From Micromonospora sp. WMMA1947 (lineage in GTDB: Bacteria; Actinomycetota; Actinomycetes; Mycobacteriales; Micromonosporaceae): 64,000 nucleotides of DNA. The stretch lies in the NCBI RefSeq assembly GCF_027497355.1, contig NZ_CP114909.1:620001-684000 (forward strand). Direction: 5' to 3'. The notes below the pieces were generated by a model. That model saw nothing but the letters and a program-made list of their open reading frames with translations, was not told the DNA's origin and searched no databases. Shown here in pieces: positions 26,733-35,710 of the stretch (position 1 is the first letter of the stretch; each line of letters opens with the position of its first letter). Both the position numbers and the translations under genes were made by a program.

Positions 26733-28580
26733 ATGCCTGAGCTGCGGTCGAGGACCTCCACCCACGGTCGGACGATGGCCGGCGCCCGGGCCCTCTGGCG
26801 GGCCACCGGGATGACCGACGACGACTTCGGCAAGCCGATCGTCGCCATCGCGAACAGTTTCACCCAGTTCGTACCCGGTCACGTCCACCTCAAGGACCTC
26901 GGTGGCCTGGTCGCCGACGCGGTGGCCGAGGCCGGCGGCGTCGGCCGGGAGTTCAACACGATCGCCGTGGACGACGGCATCGCCATGGGCCACGGCGGCA
27001 TGCTCTACTCGCTGCCCAGCCGGGAGCTGATCGCCGACGCGGTGGAGTACATGGTCAACGCGCACTGCGCGGACGCCCTGGTCTGCATCTCCAACTGCGA
27101 CAAGATCACCCCGGGGATGCTCCTGGCCGCGCTGCGGCTCAACATCCCGACCGTCTTCGTCTCCGGCGGCCCGATGGAGGCCGGCAAGACGGTGGCGATC
27201 GAGGGCGTGGTGCACTCCAAGATCGACCTGATCGACGCCATGATCGCCTCCTCGAACGAGGCGGTCACCGACGACCAGCTCGGCGAGATCGAGCGCTCCG
27301 CGTGCCCCACCTGCGGCTCCTGCTCCGGCATGTTCACCGCCAACTCGATGAACTGCCTCACCGAGGCCATCGGCCTGGCGCTGCCCGGCAACGGGTCGAC
27401 GCTCGCCACCCACGCCGCGCGGCGGTCGCTGTTCGTCGAGGCCGGACGCACCGTCGTGGAGATCGCCAAGCAGTGGTACGAGAACGACGACGCCTCGGTG
27501 CTGCCGCGCTCGATCGCCGGCCGGGAGGCGTTCGAGAACGCGATCGCCCTCGACGTGGCCATGGGCGGCTCCACCAACACGGTGCTGCACCTGCTCGCCG
27601 CCGCCCGCGAGGCGGAGCTGGACTTCGGCGTCGCCGACATCGACGCGATCTCCCGGCGGGTGCCGTGCCTGGCCAAGGTCGCCCCGAACTCGCCGAACTA
27701 CCACATGGAGGACGTGCACCGGGCCGGCGGCATCCCCGCCATCCTCGGCGAACTGGACCGCGCCGGGCTGCTGCACCGCGACGTGCGCGCGGTGCACTCC
27801 CCCAACCTCGACACGTGGCTGGCCGACTGGGACGTCCGGGGCGGCTCGGCCACGCGCGAGGCGGTCGAACTGTTCCACGCCGCCCCGGGCGGCGTGCGGA
27901 CCACCGAGCCGTTCTCCACCGCCAACCGCTGGTCGTCGCTGGACACCGACGCGGCCGGCGGCTGCATCCGGGACCGGGAGCACGCGTACAGCGCGGACGG
28001 CGGCCTGGCCATCCTGCACGGCAACCTCGCGCCGGCCGGCTGCGTGGTGAAGACCGCCGGTGTGCCCGAGGAGTGCCTGACGTTCCGCGGCCCGGCCAAG
28101 GTCTACGAGTCGCAGGACGACGCGGTGACCGCGATCCTCGCCAAGGAGATCGTCGCCGGGGACGTCGTGGTGATCCGGTACGAGGGCCCGAAGGGCGGCC
28201 CCGGCATGCAGGAGATGCTCTACCCCACGTCGTTCCTCAAGGGCCGTGGGCTGGGCCGCTCCTGCGCGCTGCTGACCGACGGCCGGTTCTCCGGCGGCAC
28301 CTCCGGCCTGTCCATCGGGCACGTCTCCCCGGAGGCGGCCTCCGGTGGACTGATCGCGCTGGTCCGCGACGGCGACGAGATCGTCATCGACATCCCGGGC
28401 CGGTCGATCGAGCTGAACGTGCCCGCCGACGAGCTGGAGGCGCGCCGGGTGGCCGAGGAGAAGCGGGACCGCCCGTACACCCCTGTCGACCGTCAGCGTC
28501 CGGTGTCGGCGGCGCTGCGCGCGTACGCGTCGATGGCGACCTCGGCCAGCGACGGCGCCTACCGCCGCGTCCCGGAGTGA
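26733..28580 (+). CDS. ilvD: Dihydroxy-acid dehydratase
   Basis: This 615-residue Fe-S enzyme dehydrates dihydroxyisovalerate and dihydroxymethylvalerate to the 2-oxo acids. The cluster cysteines are visible: one in [10 protein letters not shown], one in [20 protein letters not shown]. The C-terminus has [23 protein letters not shown]. Length equals that of the E. coli enzyme. It starts at ATG 26733 ([26 protein letters not shown]) and is divergent from the GGDEF-EAL gene; a small 8-bp hairpin (26690-26711) lies in its upstream region. No leader peptide is seen. Confidence 0.97.
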   Translation: MPELRSRTSTHGRTMAGARALWRATGMTDDDFGKPIVAIANSFTQFVPGHVHLKDLGGLVADAVAEAGGVGREFNTIAVDDGIAMGHGGMLYSLPSRELIADAVEYMVNAHCADALVCISNCDKITPGMLLAALRLNIPTVFVSGGPMEAGKTVAIEGVVHSKIDLIDAMIASSNEAVTDDQLGEIERSACPTCGSCSGMFTANSMNCLTEAIGLALPGNGSTLATHAARRSLFVEAGRTVVEIAKQWYENDDASVLPRSIAGREAFENAIALDVAMGGSTNTVLHLLAAAREAELDFGVADIDAISRRVPCLAKVAPNSPNYHMEDVHRAGGIPAILGELDRAGLLHRDVRAVHSPNLDTWLADWDVRGGSATREAVELFHAAPGGVRTTEPFSTANRWSSLDTDAAGGCIRDREHAYSADGGLAILHGNLAPAGCVVKTAGVPEECLTFRGPAKVYESQDDAVTAILAKEIVAGDVVVIRYEGPKGGPGMQEMLYPTSFLKGRGLGRSCALLTDGRFSGGTSGLSIGHVSPEAASGGLIALVRDGDEIVIDIPGRSIELNVPADELEARRVAEEKRDRPYTPVDRQRPVSAALRAYASMATSASDGAYRRVPE

Positions 28581-28581
28581 C

Positions 28582-28635
28582 GTAAGGAAGGGCCCCTTCT
28601 TAACGCCTCCGGTAGAGGAGGGGGCCCTTCTTAAC
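28582..28635. repeat. Intergenic GGGCCC repeat pair (copy A)
   Basis: The 23 bases 28582-28604 (core AAGGGCCCCTTCTTAAC) are the exact reverse complement of 52427-52449. A second, related arm lies at 28617-28635, giving GGGCCCTTCTTAAC again. The pair lies 1 base after ilvD and may fold as a terminator. Same element family as 52396-52449. Confidence 0.75.
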
Positions 28636-28662
28636 ACCCGCGCGCCGGTAACGTCCGGCGGC

Positions 28663-29385
28663 GTGGAGACGACGGTGAGCTATGCGCGACTGGTCCGGCC
28701 GGCGATCGACCGGGCGTACGTAGGCGCCCGGTGGGGAGCACGCGCCCGGATGGAGACCTTCTACGCCGAACGGGGCTGCACACTCGGCGCGGAGAACAGC
28801 TTCTTCTCCGGCGTGCTGGCCCGGCCGATGCCCGCCGAGGCGCTTGCCGACGGCCTGATCTACACCTCCGGCAGCATGGACGAGGAGCTGGCGCAGGGCG
28901 TCGTCGTCCGGGACGCCGAGGGCGCCTGGCACCTCACCGACCTGGGGCGCGAGCTGACGCTGTTCGCCCAGCGGGCCACCGGTGAGGCCGCCGAGGAACT
29001 GTGGTCGACGCTGCCTGGAGTGCTGCCCGGCCTGAGCATCGTGCCCCGCCTCGCCGACCTGGTCGGCCGGGTGCTGGCACACGCGCAGGCCACCGGCGGG
29101 CCGGTGTTCCGGGCGATGTCCCCGCCGTACGAGCCGGAGGGCGCCTCCCCGGCGCTGCTGCTGGTCACCCGGCTGGGCTCGCTGCGCCACCACCGCGCCG
29201 ACGCGCACCGGGCCGCGTGGCGGGCCGCCGGGCTGACCGCCGACGAGATCCGCGCGCTGCCGGACGGCCCGCAACGCGCGGCGATCGAGGCGGACACCGA
29301 CCGCCGCGACGCGCCGGCGTACGCGGCGCTCACCGAGGCCGAGCGGTGGGAACTGCTGGCCGGCCTCGCCGCCCTGCCCAACTAG
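28663..29385 (+). CDS. Hypothetical protein, possible winged-helix at its centre
   Basis: This 240-residue protein begins at GTG 28663. I do not recognise a family. The segment DAEGAWHLTDLGRELTLFAQRA (about residues 85-106) has the pattern of a winged-helix wing and following helix as in MarR-like proteins, but no clear recognition helix is certain. The C-terminal third (HRADAHRAAWRAAGLTADEIRALPDGPQRAAIEADTDR) is strongly helical with acidic and basic residues. No membrane or signal segment is present. Confidence 0.6.
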   Translation: METTVSYARLVRPAIDRAYVGARWGARARMETFYAERGCTLGAENSFFSGVLARPMPAEALADGLIYTSGSMDEELAQGVVVRDAEGAWHLTDLGRELTLFAQRATGEAAEELWSTLPGVLPGLSIVPRLADLVGRVLAHAQATGGPVFRAMSPPYEPEGASPALLLVTRLGSLRHHRADAHRAAWRAAGLTADEIRALPDGPQRAAIEADTDRRDAPAYAALTEAERWELLAGLAALPN

Positions 29386-29410
29386 CGCCCGCAGCCTTAA
29401 CAGCCGTCGG

Positions 29411-29461
29411 GTGGAACGCCATGGGTGTCAAACGGTGCCGTAGACACCCATGACGTTCCAC
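29411..29461. terminator. Terminator between the hypothetical gene and the small acidic gene
   Basis: A 19-bp stem (29411-29429 with 29443-29461, GTGGAACG-CATGGGTGTC) has one position that mismatches on the plus strand but forms a G-U pair on the minus strand. The 13-base loop lies between convergent genes. It fits the minus-strand transcript best. Confidence 0.7.
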
Positions 29462-29479
29462 TCACGGCGCAGCGGCGCG

Positions 29480-29653
29480 TCAGGACTGGGCGGGGTCCTC
29501 CTCGGCCGGGGCGGTGCCGTCTATCGGCAGGCCGAACTCCGCCGGTGAGTTCTCGTCGGTCCCGTCCAGGTCCGCGTGCGGGTCCTCCGGGGTGACGTCG
29601 TCGGGGTCGGCGCCTCCGGCGTGCAGTTCGGACAGCTCAACCGGATCAGTCAT
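29480..29653 (-). CDS. Small acidic protein translationally coupled to the TetR gene
   Basis: A 57-residue frame from ATG 29653 to TGA 29480 encodes MTDPVELSELHAGGADPDD and continues very rich in Asp and Glu (AEEDPAQS at the end), with no basic residue. Its start overlaps the TetR stop by 8 bases. It has a weak AGGA site and is followed by the terminator. No family is recognised; it might be an acidic partner or a translated artefact. GC-biased codons support it. Confidence 0.55.
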   Translation of the reverse strand: MTDPVELSELHAGGADPDDVTPEDPHADLDGTDENSPAEFGLPIDGTAPAEEDPAQS

Positions 29654-30371
29654 GCCGTCCTGGTACCCGCCGGGCGCCGCCCGAACCCGGCAGGTGTCGT
29701 TCCAGGCCGTCGAAGAGCAGGTCGAGGGTGAACTCGAACTCGGTCTGGGAGTCGCACCATCCGAGCGTCGGATCCGCCGCGTCGTGCGTCTCGGCGGCGA
29801 CCATCGCGGCCAGGTGCGGCAGCCGTTCGGCCAGCGCCACCATCTCGGCCTCCGCTGCCTCCGCGTCCGCCTCCCCGCCCGCGTCCGGCCGGAACACCTC
29901 CTGGGCGAAGCCGAGCGCCAGGCTGCCGAAGGCGTGCAGCGCCCGGTGGGCGATCCGGTACGAGAATCCGCCGTCGACGAGGGTGGCGAGGATGCCGTCG
30001 TAGTAGGCGTACACCCCGGCGGGGACGGTCGGGCGGGAGCTGAGCAGCGCGGGCGCCCACGGGTGCCGCAGCATGACCGCGCGCGCGGCGAGGAAGCGCA
30101 GTCGCAGCCGGGTACGCCAGTCGCCGCCGGGCGCGTCCGCCTCGGCTCGCTCGGCGGCTTCGGTGATCTCGGCGGCGACGGCGTCCACGAGGCCGTCGAG
30201 CAGCCCGGCCTTGCCGGGTAGGTGGTGGTAGAGCGACATCGCCTCGACGCCGAGTTCGGCGGCGAGCCGGCGCATCGTGAGCGCCGCCATCCCTTCGGCG
30301 TCGACGAGGGCGATCGCGCTGGCCAGGGCTCGCTCGCGGCTGAGCGGCTCCCGTGGCTTCCTCGCTCCCAT
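29646..30371 (-). CDS. TetR-family transcriptional regulator
   Basis: This 241-residue repressor has the N-terminal HTH LTMRRLAAELGVEAMSLYHHLPGKAGLLDGLVDAV and a helical C-terminal domain resembling the TetR class-C ligand-binding type. The ATG at 30371 (MGARK) is preferred over 30383 because GGAGAG precedes it at proper spacing. It is divergent from the DUF4386 membrane-protein gene, with two palindromes between that could be its operators, suggesting self-regulation and control of the neighbour. The ligand is unknown. Confidence 0.9.
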   Translation of the reverse strand: MGARKPREPLSRERALASAIALVDAEGMAALTMRRLAAELGVEAMSLYHHLPGKAGLLDGLVDAVAAEITEAAERAEADAPGGDWRTRLRLRFLAARAVMLRHPWAPALLSSRPTVPAGVYAYYDGILATLVDGGFSYRIAHRALHAFGSLALGFAQEVFRPDAGGEADAEAAEAEMVALAERLPHLAAMVAAETHDAADPTLGWCDSQTEFEFTLDLLFDGLERHLPGSGGARRVPGRHD

Positions 30372-30393
30372 CCGGCTCTCCATCTCCCCTTGA

Positions 30394-30427
30394 CCTTACA
30401 ACGTATGGTTGGCCTTACGACGTAAGG
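30394..30427. promoter_or_regulatory. Two TetR-type operator copies
   Basis: CCTTACAACGTATGG (30394-30408) and CCTTACGACGTAAGG (30413-30427) are near-identical palindromic 15-mers with centres 19 bp apart in the divergent region. The second is a perfect palindrome around a central A. Position in front of both genes fits operators for the adjacent TetR. Confidence 0.75.
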
Positions 30428-30471
30428 CAGCCCCCGCCACGGGCACGTCGATCACCCCCGAAGGAGCCGCC

Positions 30472-31158
30472 ATGCACCAGCTGATCCGTACCGCCCGCGT
30501 GACCGGGCTGTTCTACCTCGGGCTCGCCGTCACCGGCGCCCTGGGGTTCCTCACCGTCCGGCCCATGATCTTCGACGCTGACGACGCGGGCGCGACGCTC
30601 GCCAACCTGGTGGCCCACGAGTCGCTGGCCCGCGCCGGCATCGCCCTCGAACTGCTCGTCGTGCTCACCCAGGCGCTCACCGCCGTCTGGTTCCACCGCC
30701 TGTTCCGTACCGTCGACGGCACCGCCGCGGGCAGCATCGCCGCCTTCGGGCTCGTCAACGCGGTCGCGATCCTCGGCAGCGCCGCCGTCCTCGGGACAGC
30801 TTTGCGGGTCGCGACCGGCGGGCCGGGCGACGCGGACACCGTCCAGCTGCTCTACCTGGTCAGCGGGAACCTGTGGGAGGTGGGCGGCCTCTTCTTCGGC
30901 CTCTGGCTCGTGCCGATGGGCTGGTGCGTGCTCCGGTCCGGCTGGATGCCCCGGCCGCTGGGCTGGGTCCTCGTCGCCGGTGGTGTCGGCTACGTGCTCA
31001 TGACGTTCGTCGCGTACCTCGCCCCCGGCGCCGGCATCGCCGGTGACCTGCTGGTGGTTCCCGCCACCGTGGGCGAGGTGTGGATCCTCGGCTACCTGAT
31101 CGTCTTCGGCGTGCGGAAGGAGGAGGTGAAGGTGGACGCCGGGGTGACGAAAGCCTAG
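30472..31158 (+). CDS. DUF4386-domain membrane protein
   Basis: This 228-residue membrane protein begins MHQLIRTARVTGLFYLGLAVTG and has about six helices. It carries the DUF4386 pattern FFGLWLVPMGWCVLRSGWMPRPLGWVLVAGGVGY. The function of the family is unknown. GAAGGAG precedes the ATG at 30472. It is divergent from the TetR gene and lies next to the palindromic operators, so it is probably derepressed by the TetR ligand. Its stop overlaps the SulP stop by four bases (CTAG). Confidence 0.87.
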   Translation: MHQLIRTARVTGLFYLGLAVTGALGFLTVRPMIFDADDAGATLANLVAHESLARAGIALELLVVLTQALTAVWFHRLFRTVDGTAAGSIAAFGLVNAVAILGSAAVLGTALRVATGGPGDADTVQLLYLVSGNLWEVGGLFFGLWLVPMGWCVLRSGWMPRPLGWVLVAGGVGYVLMTFVAYLAPGAGIAGDLLVVPATVGEVWILGYLIVFGVRKEEVKVDAGVTKA

Positions 31159-32849
31159 GCCGGGCTCGCGGCGAGGGCGACACCCCGGGCGTACCTGATG
31201 GCGGCCGGGGTGTCCGCGAACACCAGGCCCTCACGGCGCAGTTCGTCGGCGACGCCGAGGGCGCTGAGCACCTGGTCGTGGCCCGGGGTGATGCCGGAGA
31301 GCAGCACCGTGATCCCCCGGGCACGCAGCCGGGCGATGGCGTCGCCGAGCACCTGGGCGCCGGTGGCGTCGACGGTGGAGACGCGGGACATCCGCAGGAT
31401 CACCACCCGCACGTCGGCCACCTCGGCCAGCTCCAGCAGGAACGTGTGCGCGGCGGCGAAGAACAGCGGCCCGTCCAGCCGGTACGCCACGATGTGCTCG
31501 GCGAGCAGCGCGTGCTCCTCGGCGCTGTGCTCGCCGGTGTCCAGCGGCACCTGTTCGAGCTTGGCGCTGCGGGCCACCGCGCGCAGCGCCAGGACGGCAG
31601 CCACGGCGAGCCCGACGACCACCGCTGTCACCAGATCCCAGATGACAGTGACGGCGAACGTCAGCACCAGCACCACCGCGTCGGCCCGGGTGGCCCGCAT
31701 CAGCGCCAGCAGGGAGGCCGCCTCCACCATCCGTATCGTGGTGGCGAGCAGCACCCCGGCCAGGGCGGCCAGCGGGATGCGGCCGACGAGCGGGGCGGCG
31801 GCGAGCACGATCGCGGCGAGGGCTACCGCATGGGTGAGCGCGGCGAGTTTCGAGGACGCCCCGGCGCGGACGTTCACCGCGGTACGGGCGATGGCGGCGG
31901 TCGCCGGGATGCCGCCGAAGACCGGGGAGGCGAGGTTGGCCAGGCCCTGGCCGAACAGTTCCCGGTCCGGGTCGTGCCGCTCGCCGACAGTCATGCCGTC
32001 CGCCACCGTCGCGGAGAGCAGGCTCTCCAGGGCGGCGAGCGCGGCCACGGCCAGGGCGCTGGGCAGCAGGACGCCCAGCGCGCCGAGATCCAGGAAGCTC
32101 AGCGACGGCGCGGGCAGACCCTGCGGCAGCTCACCGATCCGGGCCAGGTCGATCGGGGCCAGCTCGGCGACAACAGTCGCGGCGGCCACGCCGACCAGGG
32201 AGAACGGCACGGCGGGCCGCCACCGGCCGCCGAGCAGCATGAGTGCCGCCACGCCGAGCGCCACGGCGATCGCGGCGGGCCGGGGATGCGCGGCGAACCG
32301 GGCGACCGCGTCGGCTGCGACCGCCCACACCTTCTCGCCGTGCGCCTCGGCGACGCCGAGCGCGGCCGGCACCTGTTGCAGCGCGATGACCACGGCGATG
32401 CCGGCGGTGAAGCCCTCGATCACCGGGGCCGGCAGGTAGCGGACGTACCGGCCCAGGCGGGCGAGGGCGAGCGCGATCAGGATCAGCCCGGCCAGCGCGC
32501 CGACCATCAGCACGCCTCCGGCGCCGAACTGCTGCACCACCGGCACCAGCACGACTGTCATCGCCCCGGTGGGGCCGGAGACCTGGAGGTTGGAGCCACC
32601 GAAGACCGCCGCGACGGCCCCGGCGACGACGGCGGTGACCAGGCCGGCCTGCGCGCCGAGCCCGGAGGTGACGCCGAAGGCGAGCGCCAGGGGCAGCGCC
32701 ACCACCGCGACGGTGAGCCCGGCGAGCAGATCGCGCCGGGGCGAGCGGCGCACCGCTGCCCAGTCGGCCCGGCCCGGCAGCAGCCCGCCGAACAGCCGGC
32801 CCGCCCGCCGGACGACGTCACCGGCGCGAACGGTAGCCGCCGCGCTCAC
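31155..32849 (-). CDS. SulP-family anion transporter with STAS domain
   Basis: This 564-residue protein has the SulP fold: about 12 membrane helices (residues 35-430) including LALAFGVTSGLGAQAGLVTAVVAG and QVSGPTGAMTVVLVPVV, then a cytoplasmic STAS domain (DGPLFFAAAHTFLLELAEVADVRVVILRMSRVSTVDATGAQVLGDAI). SulP proteins carry sulfate, bicarbonate or related anions; the substrate is unclear. The GTG at 32849 overlaps the ArsR stop (GTGA), so it is the second gene of arsR-sulP and likely controlled by that ArsR. Confidence 0.92.
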   Translation of the reverse strand: MSAAATVRAGDVVRRAGRLFGGLLPGRADWAAVRRSPRRDLLAGLTVAVVALPLALAFGVTSGLGAQAGLVTAVVAGAVAAVFGGSNLQVSGPTGAMTVVLVPVVQQFGAGGVLMVGALAGLILIALALARLGRYVRYLPAPVIEGFTAGIAVVIALQQVPAALGVAEAHGEKVWAVAADAVARFAAHPRPAAIAVALGVAALMLLGGRWRPAVPFSLVGVAAATVVAELAPIDLARIGELPQGLPAPSLSFLDLGALGVLLPSALAVAALAALESLLSATVADGMTVGERHDPDRELFGQGLANLASPVFGGIPATAAIARTAVNVRAGASSKLAALTHAVALAAIVLAAAPLVGRIPLAALAGVLLATTIRMVEAASLLALMRATRADAVVLVLTFAVTVIWDLVTAVVVGLAVAAVLALRAVARSAKLEQVPLDTGEHSAEEHALLAEHIVAYRLDGPLFFAAAHTFLLELAEVADVRVVILRMSRVSTVDATGAQVLGDAIARLRARGITVLLSGITPGHDQVLSALGVADELRREGLVFADTPAAIRYARGVALAASPA

Positions 32850-33184
32850 CGGTCCGTCCCCGAGGCCCGCAGCTCGTCCAGCAGGGCGTCCCGGTCGGTG
32901 AGGACCGCGCCGAGGATGCGCCGGCCGGCGGCGAGCAGGTCGGCGACGTCGGGGGTGCTGAGCGCGTACATGACCAGGGGGCCGTCTCGGTACGAGGTGA
33001 CCATGCCGGCGCGGCGCAGCACGGCGAGCTGCTGGGAGAGGTTGGACGCCTCCACGTCGATGGCGGCGAGCAGGTCGCGGACCGGTTTGGGCCCGTCCTG
33101 GAGCAGTTCGAGCACCCGGATGCGCACGGGGTGCCCGAGGGTCCGGAACAGCTCCGCCTTGGCCTGGTACAGCGGCACCGACAC
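32846..33184 (-). CDS. ArsR-family transcriptional regulator (cysteine-free)
   Basis: This 112-residue winged-helix protein has the ArsR HTH EASNLSQQLAVLRRAGMVTSYRDGPLVMYAL. It contains no cysteine, so it cannot use the ELCVCD-type thiolate metal site and probably senses something else. It is first in an operon with the SulP transporter (four-base overlap). A TGAAGA/TCTTCA inverted repeat lies upstream. The ATG at 33184 is the family start (MSVPLYQAKAELFRTLGHP). Confidence 0.92.
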   Translation of the reverse strand: MSVPLYQAKAELFRTLGHPVRIRVLELLQDGPKPVRDLLAAIDVEASNLSQQLAVLRRAGMVTSYRDGPLVMYALSTPDVADLLAAGRRILGAVLTDRDALLDELRASGTDR

Positions 33185-33205
33185 GACTCACCCCTCCGAC
33201 GACTC

Positions 33206-33235
33206 TGAAGACTTTAGCACTTGCAGAAATCTTCA
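33206..33235. promoter_or_regulatory. Candidate ArsR operator
   Basis: TGAAGA (33206-33211) and TCTTCA (33230-33235) form an inverted repeat, extendable to TGAAGAYTT arms, in an AT-richer stretch 22 bases upstream of the arsR start. Arms and spacing are plausible for an ArsR dimer. Confidence 0.5.
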
Positions 33236-33262
33236 AATCGACGGAGATGGCGGGCGTCCATC

Positions 33263-35710
33263 TCAGGCCAGGTCGTTGACGCAGCGCAGCACCGGCCGGG
33301 AGGTGAGCGCCTCGGCATCCAGCGGGCACGTGGTGCTCACCGTGAAGACGACGCTCTCCCCCGGCAGCAGCGTCACCAGGGCCCGGTCCACCTGCGCGGC
33401 CGGATCGAGGCGGTCCGGGAACAGCGTCAGGTCACGCAGCACCGTCCGCGCGGTCACCCGGACGCGCCGGCCGCCGCCGGTCGGCTCGACCGCCGCGTCC
33501 CACTGCGCCGCCGGCCACCGCACGTCGCGGTCCTCGGCGAAGAACCACAGCGCGCGCTCCGCTGCGTCCCCGGCGTCCGCGACGAGCAGTTCCGCGCGGC
33601 CGTCGTCCGGCCGCGCCACCTCCGCCGGCAGTTCCACCACGACCGAGGAGTACGCGGGGACGTCGAGGTGGACCGAGGTCTTCGCCCTCGGCTCCCCGGT
33701 GAGGGCCAGCCGGGTGACGGTGGCCGGCCCGCGCCACGCGTCGGCGGTTTCGTTCACCGCCACCAGCGCCGGCCCGCCGTCGCGCGGCTGCACCGTCAGC
33801 AGCCGGTCGGCGTAGGCGCGGCGCAGCGCGTACCACAGGGGTTTGCGGCGCCCGTCGCCATCGATCGCCGACCAGGACGTGACCGGCCAGCAGTCGTTCA
33901 GCTGCCACACGACGGTGCCGGTGCAGACCGGCCGGTGCGAGCGGAAGTGCTCCACGCCGAGCTGGATGGCGCGGGCCTGGTTGAGCTGGGTGAGGTAGTG
34001 CCAGTCGTCGAAGTCGCCCGGCGGCGGCAGGTGCGCGTCCAGCCCGCGCCGGAGCTTGCGGTCCCCGTCGGCGGCCTTCTGGTGGTGCGCCATGCCCGGC
34101 GAGTCGGGCGCGAGCGGGTCGTCGGAGAGGGCCCGGCGCAGCGTCGCGTGCGCCGGCGGCGCCTGGTAGCCGAACTCGGCGACGAAGCGGGGCACGTAGT
34201 CCCGGTAACGGGTGTAGTCGTCGGTGTTCCACACGTCCCAGATGTGCGTGGTGCCGTGCGCCGGGTCGTTGGGGTGAAGCTCCTCGCTGCCGGACCAGGG
34301 GCTACCCGGCCAGTACGGGACGGTCGTGTCCAACTCGCCGACGATCCCCGGCAGCAGGTCAAGGTAGTAGCCGCGTCCCCAGGTGCGCCCGGCCAGGGGT
34401 TCCTGCCAGTCCCAGTCGTGCCAGCCCCAGATGTTCTCGTTGTTGCCGGTCCAGAGCACCAGCGACGGGTGCCCGGCGAGGCGGGTCACCTGCTCCCGCG
34501 CCTCCGCCTCGACCTCGGTGCGGAACGGTTCCTCCTCCGGGTACGCCGCGCAGGCGAACAGGAAGTCCTGCTGCACCAGCAGGCCCATCTCGTCGGCGAG
34601 GTCGTAGAAGTCGTCGGACTCGTACCGGCCGCCGCCCCAGACGCGCAGCAGGTTGACGTTCGCCCCGGCCGCCTGGCCGAACCGCTGCGCGAGGCGGTCG
34701 CGGGTGACCCGGTTGGGGAACGCGTCGTCGGGGATCCAGTTGACGCCCCTGACGAACACCGGGACGTCGTTGACGTGCAGCGCGAACGGGGTGCCGTGGG
34801 CGTCGGGCGTGGTGTCCAGCCGTACCGAACGGAACCCGACCCGGCGGGACGCGGCGTCCAGCTCCCGGCCGTCGGCGCCGTGCAGGCTCACGTCGAGGTC
34901 GTAGCGCGGCTGGTCGCCGTACCCGATGGGCCACCACAGCGCGGGGTCCGCGACGGTGAGCGTCACGACGGCGGTCCGCTCCCCCGCCGGTACGGCGACC
35001 TCGGCGGCGACCCCGGCGACGGCGGCGCGGACGGTCAGCGGCTCGTCGCCGGCCCGCTCGACCCGCGCGTGCAGCTCCACCCGGCCGGTGCCGCCGACCA
35101 CCGTGACGAGCGGCCGGACCGACGCGAGCCGGGCGGTGGACCAGGCGTGCAGGCCGATCTCCTGCCAGATGCCGGCGGTGACGAGCGTCGGTCCCCAGTC
35201 CCAGCCGAAGTTGCAGGCGGTCTTGCGGATGAAGGGGAACGGCTCCGGATAGGCGTTCGGCCGGTCACCGAGCCGGTCCCGGTGCGCCTCGGCGTACCGG
35301 TACGGGGAGTCGAAGCGTACGGCCAGGGTGTTGCGGTCCGGGCGCAGCAGCGCGCGGACGTCGAAGCGGTACGAGCGGTGCTGGTTCTCGGTGCGGCCGA
35401 CCTCGACGCCGTTGAGCGTCACGGTGGCGACCGTGTCGAGACCGGCGCAGACCAGATCGATGCGGTCCTCGTCGCCGGGCTGCCCGGCGAACGTGGTCTC
35501 GTAGACCCAGTCGGTGCGGCCGATCCAGGTGAGGCGGTTCTCGTTGTCGTCCCGGTACGGGTCGGGGATGAGGCCCGCCGCGAGCAGGTCGGTGTGCACA
35601 CAGCCGGGCACGGTGGCCGGCACCGCCGTCCCGGCGAACTCCGGCGGCACCGCCGGGCCGGGCTCGGCCCGCAGCGTCCACCCCTCGTGCAGCAGCGTTC
35701 GACGGCTCAC
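33263..35710 (-). CDS. Beta-mannosidase, glycoside hydrolase family 2
   Basis: This 815-residue retaining glycosidase has the GH2 order: jelly roll, Ig-like domain, and TIM barrel. The acid/base is E425 in GNNENIWG and the nucleophile is E512 in FVAEFGYQ. ACNFGWDWGPTLVTAGIWQ and WVYETTFAG are typical of beta-mannosidases. It has no signal peptide, so it acts on imported oligosaccharide in the cytoplasm. Start GTG 35710 overlaps the permease stop (GTGA). It is the last gene of a binding-protein, two-permease, glycosidase operon, suggesting uptake and cleavage of beta-mannosides. Confidence 0.92.
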   Translation of the reverse strand: MSRRTLLHEGWTLRAEPGPAVPPEFAGTAVPATVPGCVHTDLLAAGLIPDPYRDDNENRLTWIGRTDWVYETTFAGQPGDEDRIDLVCAGLDTVATVTLNGVEVGRTENQHRSYRFDVRALLRPDRNTLAVRFDSPYRYAEAHRDRLGDRPNAYPEPFPFIRKTACNFGWDWGPTLVTAGIWQEIGLHAWSTARLASVRPLVTVVGGTGRVELHARVERAGDEPLTVRAAVAGVAAEVAVPAGERTAVVTLTVADPALWWPIGYGDQPRYDLDVSLHGADGRELDAASRRVGFRSVRLDTTPDAHGTPFALHVNDVPVFVRGVNWIPDDAFPNRVTRDRLAQRFGQAAGANVNLLRVWGGGRYESDDFYDLADEMGLLVQQDFLFACAAYPEEEPFRTEVEAEAREQVTRLAGHPSLVLWTGNNENIWGWHDWDWQEPLAGRTWGRGYYLDLLPGIVGELDTTVPYWPGSPWSGSEELHPNDPAHGTTHIWDVWNTDDYTRYRDYVPRFVAEFGYQAPPAHATLRRALSDDPLAPDSPGMAHHQKAADGDRKLRRGLDAHLPPPGDFDDWHYLTQLNQARAIQLGVEHFRSHRPVCTGTVVWQLNDCWPVTSWSAIDGDGRRKPLWYALRRAYADRLLTVQPRDGGPALVAVNETADAWRGPATVTRLALTGEPRAKTSVHLDVPAYSSVVVELPAEVARPDDGRAELLVADAGDAAERALWFFAEDRDVRWPAAQWDAAVEPTGGGRRVRVTARTVLRDLTLFPDRLDPAAQVDRALVTLLPGESVVFTVSTTCPLDAEALTSRPVLRCVNDLA

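Noticed and set aside
24220..26814. Long plus-strand open frame opposite the GGDEF-EAL gene
   Set aside because: It is the reading-frame shadow of a high-GC gene: rich in Arg, Val, Gly and Gln, with no family motif, while the minus strand holds intact GGDEF and EAL domains.
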